Shown here piece by piece: positions 40,156 to 49,831 of a stretch of DNA of 64,000 nucleotides. Location: contig JANSWW010000007.1 of NCBI GenBank assembly GCA_024743275.1, forward strand, positions 68,256 through 132,255, written 5' to 3'. Positions within the stretch are counted from its first letter, which is position 1, and each line of letters opens with the position of its first letter. Position numbers and translations under genes: made by a program. The notes under the pieces were generated by a model. The model was not told the DNA's origin. It did not search any database and saw only the letters and a list, made by a program, of their open reading frames with translations. Source of the DNA: Alphaproteobacteria bacterium. Its GTDB lineage: Bacteria > Pseudomonadota > Alphaproteobacteria > JANSWW01.

Positions 40156-42567
40156 ATGGACTTGGGGGATGGCGTCGTTTCGCTGGCCGCGATGGGCTTC
40201 GCCGTCGCGGCTGTCGGTGTCGCCGTCCTGCAACAGCGCAAGCTTTCGGCGCTGTCGGATGAAACGCGGCTGCGCGGCGCGCGGGCCTTGGCCCTGCAAC
40301 AGGTTCTGAACCGTGGCCCGATCCCCCAGCTCGCCGTCAATCTGATCACCGGCGAGGTCGCCGGCCTGACCGGCGCCCGTAAGGTGTTGGGCCTACTGCC
40401 CGAAGCGCTGGAGGCGGACGGTCTCGCCGATGCGCTCGCCGAAGCGGTCGAGCCGACCCATCGTGAAGACCTGAGGGGCGCCGTCACCGCGCTGCGGACG
40501 GAGGGGGCCGACTTCGACCTCGTCGTCACGGCGGAAGGTAATAGCCCGAAAACGCTGAAGGTCTTCGGCCAGCGTCTCAATTTCGAGGCCAATGGCGACC
40601 CGGGCGAGCCCCTTGTCGACGTGATCTGGATCGAGGATCTCGGGGCGGCGGCCGACATTGTCTCCCATGACGGCCTCAATCAGCTCCCGGTCCCGGTATG
40701 GAGTCGCCGGCGGGACGGTACGGTCGGCTGGCTGAACGGCGAGGCGATGAAGCTGTTCGGCGAGGATGGCCGCGACCTGATGAGCGATACCCTGCTCAAG
40801 CTCGGCCGCCGGGCGGCGGAGCGCAGCATCGACCAGACGAGTTCCCATGTCGCCATCCGGGAGGGCGAGCGGCGCCTGCTGGAGGTCATCGAAACGCCCT
40901 TCGCCGACCGGTCCGGCACGCTGGGGACCGCCTTCGACATGACCGATATCGCCGATGCCCAGGCGGCCCTGGACCGGCAGATCGATGTCCATGACCAGGT
41001 CCTGGAATCCCTTGATGTCGGTATCTTCGTCTTCGATTCGGACAAGCGCCTGCGGTTCTTCAACCGGGCGCTCCTGGACATTCTGAAGATCGATCAGGCG
41101 ACCCTTCGGGACCGGCCGAAGATCGGGGAGTTCCTGGAGCGGCTGCGCGACCACCGGGTTCTGCCGGAGGTTGTGGATTTCCCGGCCTTCAAGCGTGCCT
41201 GGGAGGCGAATTTCACCAAGACCCTGGAGCCGGCGATCAGTCTGGAGCATCTGCCGGACGGGCGTACCTTGAAGCAGACCATCCTGCCGCATCCCCAAGG
41301 CGGAATCCTCTGCATGCTGGAGGACGCGACCGACCGGCTGGCCTTGGAACGATCCTTCAACACCCTTACCGATGTGCAGCGGGCGACCCTCGACAATCTG
41401 AGGGAGGGGGCGGCGCTGTTCGGCGAGGATCACAGGCTGAAGCTCTATAATCCGGCCTGGGCCAATCTCTGGCATCTCACGCCCGAGCAATTGGAGGGCG
41501 AGCCGCATTTCAACGATATCGTCGACATGACCAAACCCCTCGTCGCCGACGAGGATTCCGATTGGGAAAGGCAGCGCGGCAGGATGATCGGCATCCTCGC
41601 CGAGCGCCAGACCCATATGAGCCAGTACACGCGGCCCGACGGTGTGGTGATCACCAGCAATTGGGTGCCGCTGCCCGACGGGGCGACGTTGCTCACCCAG
41701 ATGGACATCTCGGATACGGTGAAATTCCAGAAGGCGCTGACCGAGCGGGCCGCCGCCCTGGAGGCCGCGGACCGGATGAAAAGCGCCTTCATCGCCAACA
41801 TTTCCTATGACCTGCGCACGCCGCTCACCGCCATCGTCGGGTTCGCCGATATTCTGGAGGCGGAGTATTTCGGTCCGCTCAACGAGCGTCAGAAACAGTA
41901 TGCCCAGGCGATCCGCAGCAGTTCCGATCGACTTTCCTCGCTGATCAACGACATGCTCGACCTGGCCTCCCTGGAAGCGGGTTATCTGGAGCTGAAGTTC
42001 GCGGAGGCCGGTCTGGCCAAAATGGTCTCGGAGGCGGTGGATCTGATCGGCGAACGGGCACGCTCCCTCGGCATCAAGATCGTCGTGGAGGGGGCCGGCG
42101 ACGACCCGACCCTGCAGGTCGATCCGCAGCGGATCATCCAGGCGCTGTTCAACGTGCTCGACAACGCGATCAACGAGACGCCGACCGGGCAACGCATCAC
42201 GATCCTGACCTCCGCGCTCGACGACGCCGACCCGCCCATGGCCGAGGTGAAGATCGTCTACACCCTCGATCTCGACCAGGCGGCTTCGGCCGACGAAAGC
42301 GGGTCCCCTGAAGGGGGCGACCCAGCGGCGCCCTGGCGGTCCCGGTCGCGCCGGCGGGACATGTTCGCCGATCTCGACGACGCACAGAGCGGCGGCGCCC
42401 TGTCGCTGGCCCTTGTGCGGAATCTGGTCGAAATCCACGGCGGCGAGGCGACCTCCGGCAAGGCCTCTGGCAAGACCGCCGACGTGACCGGCAACGCCTG
42501 GGTTCGGATCGCCCTACCGCTGCGCCAGCGGTCCGATCGGGCCGCCGGCGAAACGCGGCCGCTATAG
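40156..42567 (+). CDS. divL: DivL-like multi-PAS atypical sensor kinase (Tyr at the phospho-acceptor position)
   Basis: An 803-residue protein with one N-terminal membrane helix (residues about 7-25), a helical region, about three PAS-type segments (near 170-270, 285-390 and 400-520) and a HisKA-like dimerisation helix reading FIANISYDLRTPLTAIVGFA. The residue that is His in ordinary kinases is Tyr551 here, the hallmark of Caulobacter DivL, whose Tyr is at a nearly identical position (550). The ATPase-like domain keeps an N-box (LFNVLDNAINE), but no DxGxG box is visible; a Gly/Ser/Arg-rich insertion lies there. DivL controls CckA and cell-cycle asymmetry in that model. Placement next to ahcY supports the assignment. 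Confidence 0.85.
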   Translation: MDLGDGVVSLAAMGFAVAAVGVAVLQQRKLSALSDETRLRGARALALQQVLNRGPIPQLAVNLITGEVAGLTGARKVLGLLPEALEADGLADALAEAVEPTHREDLRGAVTALRTEGADFDLVVTAEGNSPKTLKVFGQRLNFEANGDPGEPLVDVIWIEDLGAAADIVSHDGLNQLPVPVWSRRRDGTVGWLNGEAMKLFGEDGRDLMSDTLLKLGRRAAERSIDQTSSHVAIREGERRLLEVIETPFADRSGTLGTAFDMTDIADAQAALDRQIDVHDQVLESLDVGIFVFDSDKRLRFFNRALLDILKIDQATLRDRPKIGEFLERLRDHRVLPEVVDFPAFKRAWEANFTKTLEPAISLEHLPDGRTLKQTILPHPQGGILCMLEDATDRLALERSFNTLTDVQRATLDNLREGAALFGEDHRLKLYNPAWANLWHLTPEQLEGEPHFNDIVDMTKPLVADEDSDWERQRGRMIGILAERQTHMSQYTRPDGVVITSNWVPLPDGATLLTQMDISDTVKFQKALTERAAALEAADRMKSAFIANISYDLRTPLTAIVGFADILEAEYFGPLNERQKQYAQAIRSSSDRLSSLINDMLDLASLEAGYLELKFAEAGLAKMVSEAVDLIGERARSLGIKIVVEGAGDDPTLQVDPQRIIQALFNVLDNAINETPTGQRITILTSALDDADPPMAEVKIVYTLDLDQAASADESGSPEGGDPAAPWRSRSRRRDMFADLDDAQSGGALSLALVRNLVEIHGGEATSGKASGKTADVTGNAWVRIALPLRQRSDRAAGETRPL

Positions 42568-42575
42568 TGTTGGCC

Positions 42576-42597
42576 GGCGCTCATGCGCCGCGGTCCC
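42576..42597. repeat. Left flanking repeat of the R-M cassette
   Basis: A 22-bp stretch 8 bp after the divL stop matches 44298-44319 at 19 of 22 positions in the same orientation. The core GGCGCTCATGCGCC is also an inverted repeat with a 4-nt loop. Confidence 0.6.
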
Positions 42598-42841
42598 TGA
42601 TAGACGCTCGTGGGCTATGGCTGGCGCATGGTGCCGATTATACTTCGACAAGCAGTTTATCCCCAGGATGTACTTCGAGTTATCAACAACATATTGGGGG
42701 TTGGCTCGATACTAGCGCTTTATCTAGATACTATTGACGTGTAGTGTTTTGCTGAGTGAGGCTTATTGGGCTTGCCCAAGATTGTCTGGACAAATCGATT
42801 CATTTGTTCTATAAATGTTCTCCGTGCTATCGGAGGTTGCT

Positions 42842-43474
42842 GTGACTGTTTCAGAAGATCTTATTGCGTTTGCCAGAGGCGGCAAATTCGGAACTGTGAT
42901 GGCTGATCCTCCATGGCAGTTTCAGAATCGTACTGGAAAAATGGCGCCCGAACATCGTCGGCTTTCGCGCTATCCAACGATGACTCTTGACGAAATCAAA
43001 GACTTGCCAGTTGATCAGATCGTGGATGACCCCTCACATCTATACCTCTGGGTTCCCAATGCTCTATTGCCAGAAGGCCTTCAGGTGATGCAGGCTTGGG
43101 GGTTTGAATATAAAACAAATATCATTTGGCATAAGATCCGCAAAGATGGCGGTTCTGACGGTAGGGGGGTTGGTTTTTATTTTCGTAATGTTACCGAACT
43201 ATTGCTTTTTGGTGTTCGTGGAAAAAATGCTAGAACTTTGCCCCCTGGTAGATCTCAAGTGAATATGATCCAGTCTAGAAAACGGGAGCATAGCCGCAAA
43301 CCTGATGAACAGTATGGTATCATTGAGGCTTGTAGTTGGGGGCCACGCCTTGAGATGTTTTCTCGTGGTGTAAGGCCTGGTTGGGAATGCTGGGGAAACC
43401 AGGCCGAAGATTCTTACTCGCCAACCTGGGATACTTACCACTACACTTCTGTAGTAGCCAGCGCTGGTGACTAA
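42842..43474 (+). CDS. MT-A70 family DNA N6-adenine methyltransferase
   Basis: A 210-residue methyltransferase with the catalytic motif MADPPW at residues 20-25, the segment LYLWVPNALLPEGLQVMQAWGFEYKTNIIWHK, and FRNVTELLLFGVRGK, all typical of the small bacterial MT-A70 proteins. It presumably protects host DNA from the convergent endonuclease, whose stop it overlaps by 4 bp. The GTG at 42842 has CGGAGG five bases upstream, which decides it over the ATG nine codons earlier. Codon use is AT-leaning (many GTT, TTT, AAA), unlike all genes around it, indicating recent acquisition. The 274 bp before it are also AT-rich and probably contain its promoter. Confidence 0.92.
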   Translation: MTVSEDLIAFARGGKFGTVMADPPWQFQNRTGKMAPEHRRLSRYPTMTLDEIKDLPVDQIVDDPSHLYLWVPNALLPEGLQVMQAWGFEYKTNIIWHKIRKDGGSDGRGVGFYFRNVTELLLFGVRGKNARTLPPGRSQVNMIQSRKREHSRKPDEQYGIIEACSWGPRLEMFSRGVRPGWECWGNQAEDSYSPTWDTYHYTSVVASAGD

Positions 43475-44214
43475 GTACCGGCCTTAACAACGTTAATTGG
43501 GATCCCTATTGCGATTAGTGGGCACGGATTTCCAACACCTCGGTCAAGACGGTCTGTCAGCTTTTTCCAGTTTGTTGTCGATTTTCCAAACTTGTCAGAT
43601 ACAAATTTTTCCGCCCATACGGAAATATATGATCTGTTAGAGCCCTCTCTGTTAATGGCTGCTTTGATTGCGCTTTTTTGCCTTTCCGTTGGCTGTAGAT
43701 TAAATCCCTTCAAGTCTTCTTGATTTTTAAAACCCTGGCCTTGGGCAAATTCTAAGAGTGTTTCCTCGATTTGTTCGTCGAAAGATCTGCCACGTGTAAT
43801 TATGATACCAAGTGAGATTCCTCCATCAGCATGTAATCGATAGAAGTTATCTAGATCTCTATCAAAAAATGGGTCTTTATTGTTCCACTCAATCTCAAGA
43901 GCAATAGTCCCGTTCTCGAACGTTTTGACATGATCAATTTCATGAGAAAGGGATTGCGTTGTTTTATCGTCAATTATTTTTTCAACCTTCAGATTCCTTT
44001 TCTTCCATCCAATCTTGTTGAACCCTTTTCTAAGTCTCTGCGTTGGTTTTGATTCGCCGCCGCCACCCTTAATGATTTCTTCAACGGAGATTTGAAAATC
44101 TGTCAAAACCGACTCAATCTCTGTGGCGATTTCTGGAAAGTCTTCGCCGGCAATAGCCTTCGCATGGTGTTGGAAATGTACATCAAAACCTCGTTTTTTT
44201 AGTGCTTCGAACAA
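43471..44214 (-). CDS. BglII-family type II restriction endonuclease
   Basis: A 247-residue protein whose central block (residues 89-121: LSHEIDH, then ALEIEWNNKDPFFDRDL) and following ISLGIIITRG match the BglII-type endonuclease family often paired with MT-A70 methyltransferases. The acidic residues of this block would form the PD-(D/E)xK-like metal site. The recognition sequence cannot be read from the protein. The start at 44214 is a TTG with only a distant GGAG; no in-frame ATG or GTG lies between it and an upstream stop, so the N-terminus is close to complete but uncertain. It is AT-rich like its partner and converges with it. Confidence 0.85.
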   Translation of the reverse strand: MFEALKKRGFDVHFQHHAKAIAGEDFPEIATEIESVLTDFQISVEEIIKGGGGESKPTQRLRKGFNKIGWKKRNLKVEKIIDDKTTQSLSHEIDHVKTFENGTIALEIEWNNKDPFFDRDLDNFYRLHADGGISLGIIITRGRSFDEQIEETLLEFAQGQGFKNQEDLKGFNLQPTERQKSAIKAAINREGSNRSYISVWAEKFVSDKFGKSTTNWKKLTDRLDRGVGNPCPLIAIGIPINVVKAGT

Positions 44215-44297
44215 TGATCCGCCACTCCCGCTTCAATCAATTTTGCAATAAATAATTGCATCGATCGCTGTGGTCAATGCGCCGCCGCCCCCATTTC

Positions 44298-44355
44298 GGC
44301 GCTAATGCGCCTCGGCCCCCTAATGCGCCTCGGCCCCCTAATGCGCCTCGGCCCA
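44298..44355. repeat. Right flanking repeat: three 18-bp tandem copies ending in the polA 3' end
   Basis: Units of CTAATGCGCCTCGGCCCC lie at 44302-44319, 44320-44337 and 44338-44355 (the last ends in A). The third unit is the last six codons of polA including its stop; the other two are non-coding copies immediately downstream. The first unit together with GGCG before it matches the left repeat at 42576-42597. Confidence 0.9.
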
Positions 44356-47154
44356 CGTCATGCCCTGGCCGGCCTCGGCCACCAGCGGCACGCCGAGTCG
44401 CACGGCGGGACGGGGGGCCTGCTCCATCACGTCGGTGATTAGCGCGGCGGCCGCGTCGGCCTCCCCCTGTGGCACCTCGAACAGCAATTCGTCATGGACC
44501 TGCAGCAGCATCCGCGCGGCCGGCGCTTTCTCCGCCAGGATGTCCGGCAGCCGGATCATCGCCCGCTTGATGATATCGGCGGCCGTGCCTTGGATCGGGG
44601 CGTTGATCGCCTGGCGTTCGGCGAAGCCGCGCCGGGCGGGGTTCTTCTCGTTGATGCCCGGCACATGGCAGCGCCGCCCGAACAGCGTGACGACGAAGCC
44701 TTGGGCCTTCGCCTCCTTTTTGGCCCGGTCCATATAGTCCTTGATGCCCGGATATTGCTGAAAATAGGCGTCGATATAGCCCTTGGCCTCGCCCGGCGAG
44801 CAGCCGAGCTGGCGCGCCAGGCCGAACCCGGAAATCCCGTAGATAATGCCGAAATTGATCGCCTTCGCCTTCCGACGCGTCATCGGGTCCATGCCCTCGA
44901 TCGGGACTCCGAAGACCTGGCTGGCGGTCAACGCGTGGATGTCGATGCCGTCCCGGAAGGCGTCCTGAAGCGACCGGATGCCGCCGATTTCGGCGACCAG
45001 ACGCAATTCGATCTGGGAATAGTCGACCGAGAGCAGGACATTGCCGTCCTCCGGCACGAAGGTCTCGCGGATGCGGCGCCCTTCCTCTGTCCTGATCGGG
45101 ATGTTCTGCAGGTTCGGATCGGAGGAGCTGAGCCGTCCCGTCGAGGCGGCGGCCATGGCGAAGGAGGTGTGGACCCGCCCGGTCTCCGGGTTGATGGCAT
45201 CGACCAGGGCGTCGGCATAGGTCGATTTGAGCTTCGAGAGCTGGCGCCAGGACAGCACCCTTTCCGGCAGGGTGTGGCCCTGGGCGGCGAGCTGTTCGAG
45301 GATCTCGGCCCCGGTGGCATAGGCGCCGGTCTTGCCCTTCTTGCCGCCCTCCAGGCCCATCTCGTCGAACAGGATCTCGCCGAGCTGTTTGGGCGAGCCG
45401 ACATTGAACCCGCGCCCGGCGAGCTCGTGGATGTCCCGTTCGAGATCGCCCATGCGCTTGGCGAAGTCCTTGGAAAGGCCGCCGAGCGCTTGCCGGTCGA
45501 CCTTGACCCCTTCCCGTTCCATCCGGGCGATCACCGGGATCAGCGGGCGTTCCAGGGTCTCGTAGACCGTCGTGACCTTGTTTTCGGTCAGGCTGGGCTT
45601 GAGCTGCTGCCAGAGGCGGAGCGTGATGTCCGCGTCCTCGGCGGCGTAGTCGCAGGCCTTGTCCAACGGCACCTTGTCGAAGGTGATCTGGGACTTCCCG
45701 GTGCCGGCGACCTCCTTATAGGAGATCGGCGTGCGGTCGAGATGGAGTTTGGAGAGCTCGTCCATGCCGTGGCCGTGCAGACCCCCCGCCGTGACATAGG
45801 ACATCAGCATGGTGTCGTCGACCGGCGCGATCTCGATCCCCTGTCGCAGCATCACGAGATAGTCGTATTTGATGTTCTGCCCGATCTTGAGGACCGCCGG
45901 GTCCTCCAACAGCGGCTTGATCAAATCCAGGGCCGTATCGAAGGGGATTTGTAGCGGGACGTCCTCCCTGTCCTCCTCGCCGGGCAGCAGGCTCGCCTGC
46001 TCGCCGCCGGGGGCGGTATGGCCGATGGGGACATAACAGGCCCGGCCCGGCTCGATGCTCAGGGAAAACCCGACCAGGTCGGCCCGCATGGCGTCGAGGC
46101 TCGTGGTCTCCGTGTCGAAAGCGACCACGCCGCGTTCGCGGGCCCGCGCGATCCAGGCGATCAGGTCGGCCTCCTCTTGAACCAGAACATAGTCCTGGCC
46201 CTCTGGATCGGGGGCGTCGCTCGCCGCCGGGGCGCTGGCCGGGGCCGCGCCGTCGCCGGGGCCGATCGCGCCCAACTCCTCCAGCTTTACGATGATTTGG
46301 CGGAAGGCGTTCTCCTCCAGGAAGGCGCGCAGGGTGGCGGGATCCGGGTCGACCGTCTCGAAACTGTCGATCTCGTCCTCGACCGGGACATCGCGCTTCA
46401 GGCGGACGAGGTCGCGGGAGATCCGGGCCTGGTCGGCGAATTCGATGAGGTTCTGCCTGCGTTTCGGCTGTTTGATCTCCTCGGCCCGGTCCAGCAGCGT
46501 GTCGAGATCGCCATAGTCCGCGATGAGCTGCGCCGCGGTCTTGATGCCGATGCCGGGCACGCCGGGGACGTTGTCGGTGCTGTCGCCGGCGAGCGACTGG
46601 ACGTCGACCACCTTGTCCGGGCCGACGCCGAATTTTTCGATCACCTGCTCATGGCCGATATCCCGGTTCTTCATCGGATCGAGCATGGCGACATCGTCGT
46701 TGACGAGCTGCATCAGATCCTTGTCGGAGGAGACGATGACGGTCCGGAAGCCCTGCTCGCGGGCCTTTGCCGCATAGGTCGCGATCAGGTCGTCAGCCTC
46801 GTATCCCGCCATCTCCAGACAGGGCACGTTGAAGGCCTTCACCGCGTCGCGGATCAGAGAGAATTGCGGGACGAGCTCTTCCGGCGGTTCCGCCCGGTTC
46901 GCCTTGTAGTCCGGGTAGATCTCGTTGCGGAAGGTGTTGCGGCCGGCGTCGAAGATCACCGCGAGATATTCGGCCTCCACCTGTTCGACCAATTGCATCA
47001 GCATCTTCGTGAAGCCGAAGACCGCGTTGGTCGGCGTCCCGTCCGGACGATTCATCGGCGGCAGGGCGTGGAACGCCCGGAAGATGTAGCCGGAACCGTC
47101 GATGAGATAGAGGGTCTTCTTGTCGGATACCATATCTGGCATGGGGTCTGGCAT
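44338..47154 (-). CDS. polA: DNA polymerase I
   Basis: A 938-residue polymerase with all three domains. The 5'-3' exonuclease is at the N-terminus (LIDGSGYIFRAFHALP, IVSSDKDLMQLV, GVPGIGIKTA). The 3'-5' proofreading domain looks active (VAFDTETTSLDAM). The polymerase core has TGRLSSSDPNLQNIPIR, LLSVDYSQIELRL, RRKAKAINFGIIYG and LQVHDELLFEVP. It starts 4 bp after the mutS stop; three in-frame ATGs occur in the first eight codons within a small direct repeat (CCCCATGCCAGA), so the exact start is uncertain. Its last six codons are repeated downstream beside the R-M cassette. Confidence 0.97.
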   Translation of the reverse strand: MPDPMPDMVSDKKTLYLIDGSGYIFRAFHALPPMNRPDGTPTNAVFGFTKMLMQLVEQVEAEYLAVIFDAGRNTFRNEIYPDYKANRAEPPEELVPQFSLIRDAVKAFNVPCLEMAGYEADDLIATYAAKAREQGFRTVIVSSDKDLMQLVNDDVAMLDPMKNRDIGHEQVIEKFGVGPDKVVDVQSLAGDSTDNVPGVPGIGIKTAAQLIADYGDLDTLLDRAEEIKQPKRRQNLIEFADQARISRDLVRLKRDVPVEDEIDSFETVDPDPATLRAFLEENAFRQIIVKLEELGAIGPGDGAAPASAPAASDAPDPEGQDYVLVQEEADLIAWIARARERGVVAFDTETTSLDAMRADLVGFSLSIEPGRACYVPIGHTAPGGEQASLLPGEEDREDVPLQIPFDTALDLIKPLLEDPAVLKIGQNIKYDYLVMLRQGIEIAPVDDTMLMSYVTAGGLHGHGMDELSKLHLDRTPISYKEVAGTGKSQITFDKVPLDKACDYAAEDADITLRLWQQLKPSLTENKVTTVYETLERPLIPVIARMEREGVKVDRQALGGLSKDFAKRMGDLERDIHELAGRGFNVGSPKQLGEILFDEMGLEGGKKGKTGAYATGAEILEQLAAQGHTLPERVLSWRQLSKLKSTYADALVDAINPETGRVHTSFAMAAASTGRLSSSDPNLQNIPIRTEEGRRIRETFVPEDGNVLLSVDYSQIELRLVAEIGGIRSLQDAFRDGIDIHALTASQVFGVPIEGMDPMTRRKAKAINFGIIYGISGFGLARQLGCSPGEAKGYIDAYFQQYPGIKDYMDRAKKEAKAQGFVVTLFGRRCHVPGINEKNPARRGFAERQAINAPIQGTAADIIKRAMIRLPDILAEKAPAARMLLQVHDELLFEVPQGEADAAAALITDVMEQAPRPAVRLGVPLVAEAGQGMTWAEAH

Positions 47155-47158
47155 GGGG

Positions 47159-49831
47159 TCAGGTCCTGTCGGTCTCGATCTGTTTTAGAGCATAGAGCAT
47201 TTCGAGCGCCTCGCGGGGCGTGAGATTGTCCGGATCGAGTGTCGATAGCTTTTCCCGTATCGCCATCGCCACCGGATCGGCCTCAGGCGCCGCCGCGGCC
47301 GCTGCCCCGGTCGGCGGCGGCGGGGCGGCGAGGGCCTGGAAAAGCGGCAGATCGTCGGCGAGCCTGGCGACGGCCGCGCCCTGGTCGCCCTGCTCCAGGG
47401 TTTCCAGAACCGATTCGGCCCGCGTCACGGCCACCTTCGGCAGCCCGGCCAGCTTCGCCACATGGATGCCGTATGACCGGTCGGCGGCGCCGGCGACCAC
47501 CTCGTGCAGGAACACGATCTCGTCCTGCCATTCCTTCACCCGCATGGAGTGGCAGGAGAGCGCGTCGAGCTTGGCCTGCAGCGTGGTGAGTTCGTGATAG
47601 TGAGTGGCGAACAGGGTCCGGCAGAGGTTGACCTCGTGGAGGTGCTCGACCGTCGCCCAGGCGATCGAAAGCCCGTCGAAGGTCGCGGTGCCACGCCCGA
47701 TCTCGTCAAGGATGACCAGCGAGCGTTCGGTCGCCTGATGCAGGATGGCTGCGGTCTCGACCATCTCGACCATGAAGGTGGAGCGGCCCCGGGCGAGATC
47801 GTCCGCGGCCCCCACGCGGCTGAACAGGCGGTCGACCACACCGATCTCCGCCTCCTCCGCCGGGACGAAGAACCCGGTCTGGGCGAGGACGGCGATCAGC
47901 GCGTTCTGGCGCAGGAAGGTCGACTTGCCGGCCATGTTCGGCCCGGTCAGGAGCCAGATCCGGCTGGCCGGGGACAGATCGCAGTCATTGGCGATGAACG
48001 GCCCCTCGTCGGCGGCGGCCAGGGCGGTTTCGACCACCGGGTGACGCCCGCCCCGGATATGGAATTCCATATCCTCGGTCATCCGGGGACGGGACCAGTC
48101 CTTTTCCCGCGCCAGATCGGCGGCGGCGGTGGAAACGTCCAGCACGGCCAGCGCCTCGGCGGCCTTGGCGATCTCGCCCGCCCGGCCCAGAACCTCGCCA
48201 CGCAAATCCTCGAAGATCTGCTTTTCGATCGCCACGGCCTTGTCGCCGGCGCTGGAGAGATCCCTTTCAAGGTCACCGAGTTCCACGGTGGAGAAACGCG
48301 CGGCGTTCGCCATGGTCTGGCGGTGGATAAAGAGATCCATCACCGCCAGCTTGTCGGCGTGGTTCGACGTCACCTCGACGAAATAGCCCAGCACATTGTT
48401 GTGCCGGATCTTCAGCGACGGGACCTTGGTGTCTTGTTGGTATCGCGCCTGAAGACCGGCGATCAGGCGGCGGCTTTCGTCCCGTAAGGTGCGCAGCCGG
48501 TCGAGTTCCGGCGCATAGTCGGAGGCGATGAAACCGCCGTCCCGAACCAGCGTCGGCAGATCCGGTGCAAGCGCCCGGTCGAGGCGGTCGATCAGCACCT
48601 CCTGTTGCCCCAGATGTCCGACCGCCTGGTCGATTTCGCTCGGCAACGGGGCGAGGGCCGGCGCCTGAAGCAGGGTGCGAAGCCGGGCCGCCGCTTTCAA
48701 TCCGTCCCGGATCGCCGCCAGATCGCGGGGGCCGCCGCGGTCGAGGGATAGTCTTGAGAGCGCGCGTTCGATATCGGGCGCTTCCTTTAGGATCCGCCGG
48801 ATATCCTCGCGCATCGTCTCGGTGTCCAGGCAGAAGGCGACGGAGTCGTGCCGGTCGCGAATCGCCGAGGTTTGGGTGAGCGGGGCGGCGAGGCGGGCGG
48901 CGAGCAGGCGGGCGCCCGCCCCGGTCAAGGTCCGGTCGATGGTGGCGAGCAGACTGCCTTTCCGCTCTCCGGTCTGGGTGCGGGTGAGTTCGAGGGAGCG
49001 TCTGGTCGCCGCGTCGATCTCCATGGCGGACCCCGCCTCGGCCCGGCGGGGCGGCGAGAGGCGCGGCATGCGCCCCTTCTGGGTCAGCTCGATATAGCCG
49101 ACCAGGGCGCCCGACGCGGCGACCTCGGCCCGGGTGAAGGCCCCGAAGGCGTCGAGGGAGGACACGCCGAACAGGGTCTTGAGCCGGTCCTCGGCGGCCA
49201 GGCTGTCGAACCGCGATCCGGGCTGTGGTGTCAGCGCGGTCTTCCAATCCCGCCATAGCTCGAACCAGTCGGGCCGGTCGAGCAGCGTGTCCGGCAACAG
49301 GATTTCCCGCGGTTCGAGCCGGGCCAGCGCGCCCGGCAGCAGGGCCTCGTCGACGGTCTCGACGGTCAGCGTTCCGGTCGACATGTCGACCGCCGCCAGC
49401 GCCAAGGCGCCGCGCACGACGGCGAGGGAAACCAGCATGTTGTGCCGGCGGGCGTCGAGCAGGGTGTCCTCGGTGATCGTGCCGGGGGTGACCAGACGCA
49501 CGACGTCGCGGCGGACCAGCTTGTCGGCGCCCTTGCGCTTCTTCGCTTCGGCCGGGTCCTCCATCTGCTCGCAGATCGCGACCCGGAACCCCTTGCGGAT
49601 GAGGCGCTCGAGATAGGCCTCCGACGCATGGACCGGCACGCCCGCCATCGCCACGTCCTCGCCGTTCACCTGCCCCCGTTTGGTCAGCGTGATGTCGAGC
49701 GCTCCGGCGGCGGCGACCGCGTCGTCGAAGAACAATTCGTAGAAGTCGCCCATTCGGTAGAAGATCAGATGATCCGGATGGTCCGCCTTCACGGACTGGT
49801 AATGGGCCAGCATCGGGCTGATTTTCGCCAT
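47159..49831 (-). CDS. mutS: DNA mismatch repair protein MutS
   Basis: An 890-residue mismatch sensor. The N-terminal Phe-x-Glu reader is in [12 protein letters not shown], preceded by [20 protein letters not shown]. The ATPase has Walker [16 protein letters not shown], with Ala at the third Gly of the E. coli form, Walker [23 protein letters not shown], and ATHYHELT. The C-terminal tail is Ala/Pro-rich. It is oriented with polA 4 bp downstream, an uncommon pairing that probably forms a repair operon. No mutL is in the window. Confidence 0.97.
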   Translation of the reverse strand: MAKISPMLAHYQSVKADHPDHLIFYRMGDFYELFFDDAVAAAGALDITLTKRGQVNGEDVAMAGVPVHASEAYLERLIRKGFRVAICEQMEDPAEAKKRKGADKLVRRDVVRLVTPGTITEDTLLDARRHNMLVSLAVVRGALALAAVDMSTGTLTVETVDEALLPGALARLEPREILLPDTLLDRPDWFELWRDWKTALTPQPGSRFDSLAAEDRLKTLFGVSSLDAFGAFTRAEVAASGALVGYIELTQKGRMPRLSPPRRAEAGSAMEIDAATRRSLELTRTQTGERKGSLLATIDRTLTGAGARLLAARLAAPLTQTSAIRDRHDSVAFCLDTETMREDIRRILKEAPDIERALSRLSLDRGGPRDLAAIRDGLKAAARLRTLLQAPALAPLPSEIDQAVGHLGQQEVLIDRLDRALAPDLPTLVRDGGFIASDYAPELDRLRTLRDESRRLIAGLQARYQQDTKVPSLKIRHNNVLGYFVEVTSNHADKLAVMDLFIHRQTMANAARFSTVELGDLERDLSSAGDKAVAIEKQIFEDLRGEVLGRAGEIAKAAEALAVLDVSTAAADLAREKDWSRPRMTEDMEFHIRGGRHPVVETALAAADEGPFIANDCDLSPASRIWLLTGPNMAGKSTFLRQNALIAVLAQTGFFVPAEEAEIGVVDRLFSRVGAADDLARGRSTFMVEMVETAAILHQATERSLVILDEIGRGTATFDGLSIAWATVEHLHEVNLCRTLFATHYHELTTLQAKLDALSCHSMRVKEWQDEIVFLHEVVAGAADRSYGIHVAKLAGLPKVAVTRAESVLETLEQGDQGAAVARLADDLPLFQALAAPPPPTGAAAAAAPEADPVAMAIREKLSTLDPDNLTPREALEMLYALKQIETDRT

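Noticed and set aside
40393..42438. 681-codon open frame antisense to divL
   Set aside because: Shadow frame; the + strand shows PAS and kinase motifs.
42842..44214. CRISPR, toxin-antitoxin or phage defence components near the R-M cassette
   Set aside because: Only the methyltransferase and endonuclease frames are coding; no repeats-spacers or further small coding frames are visible.
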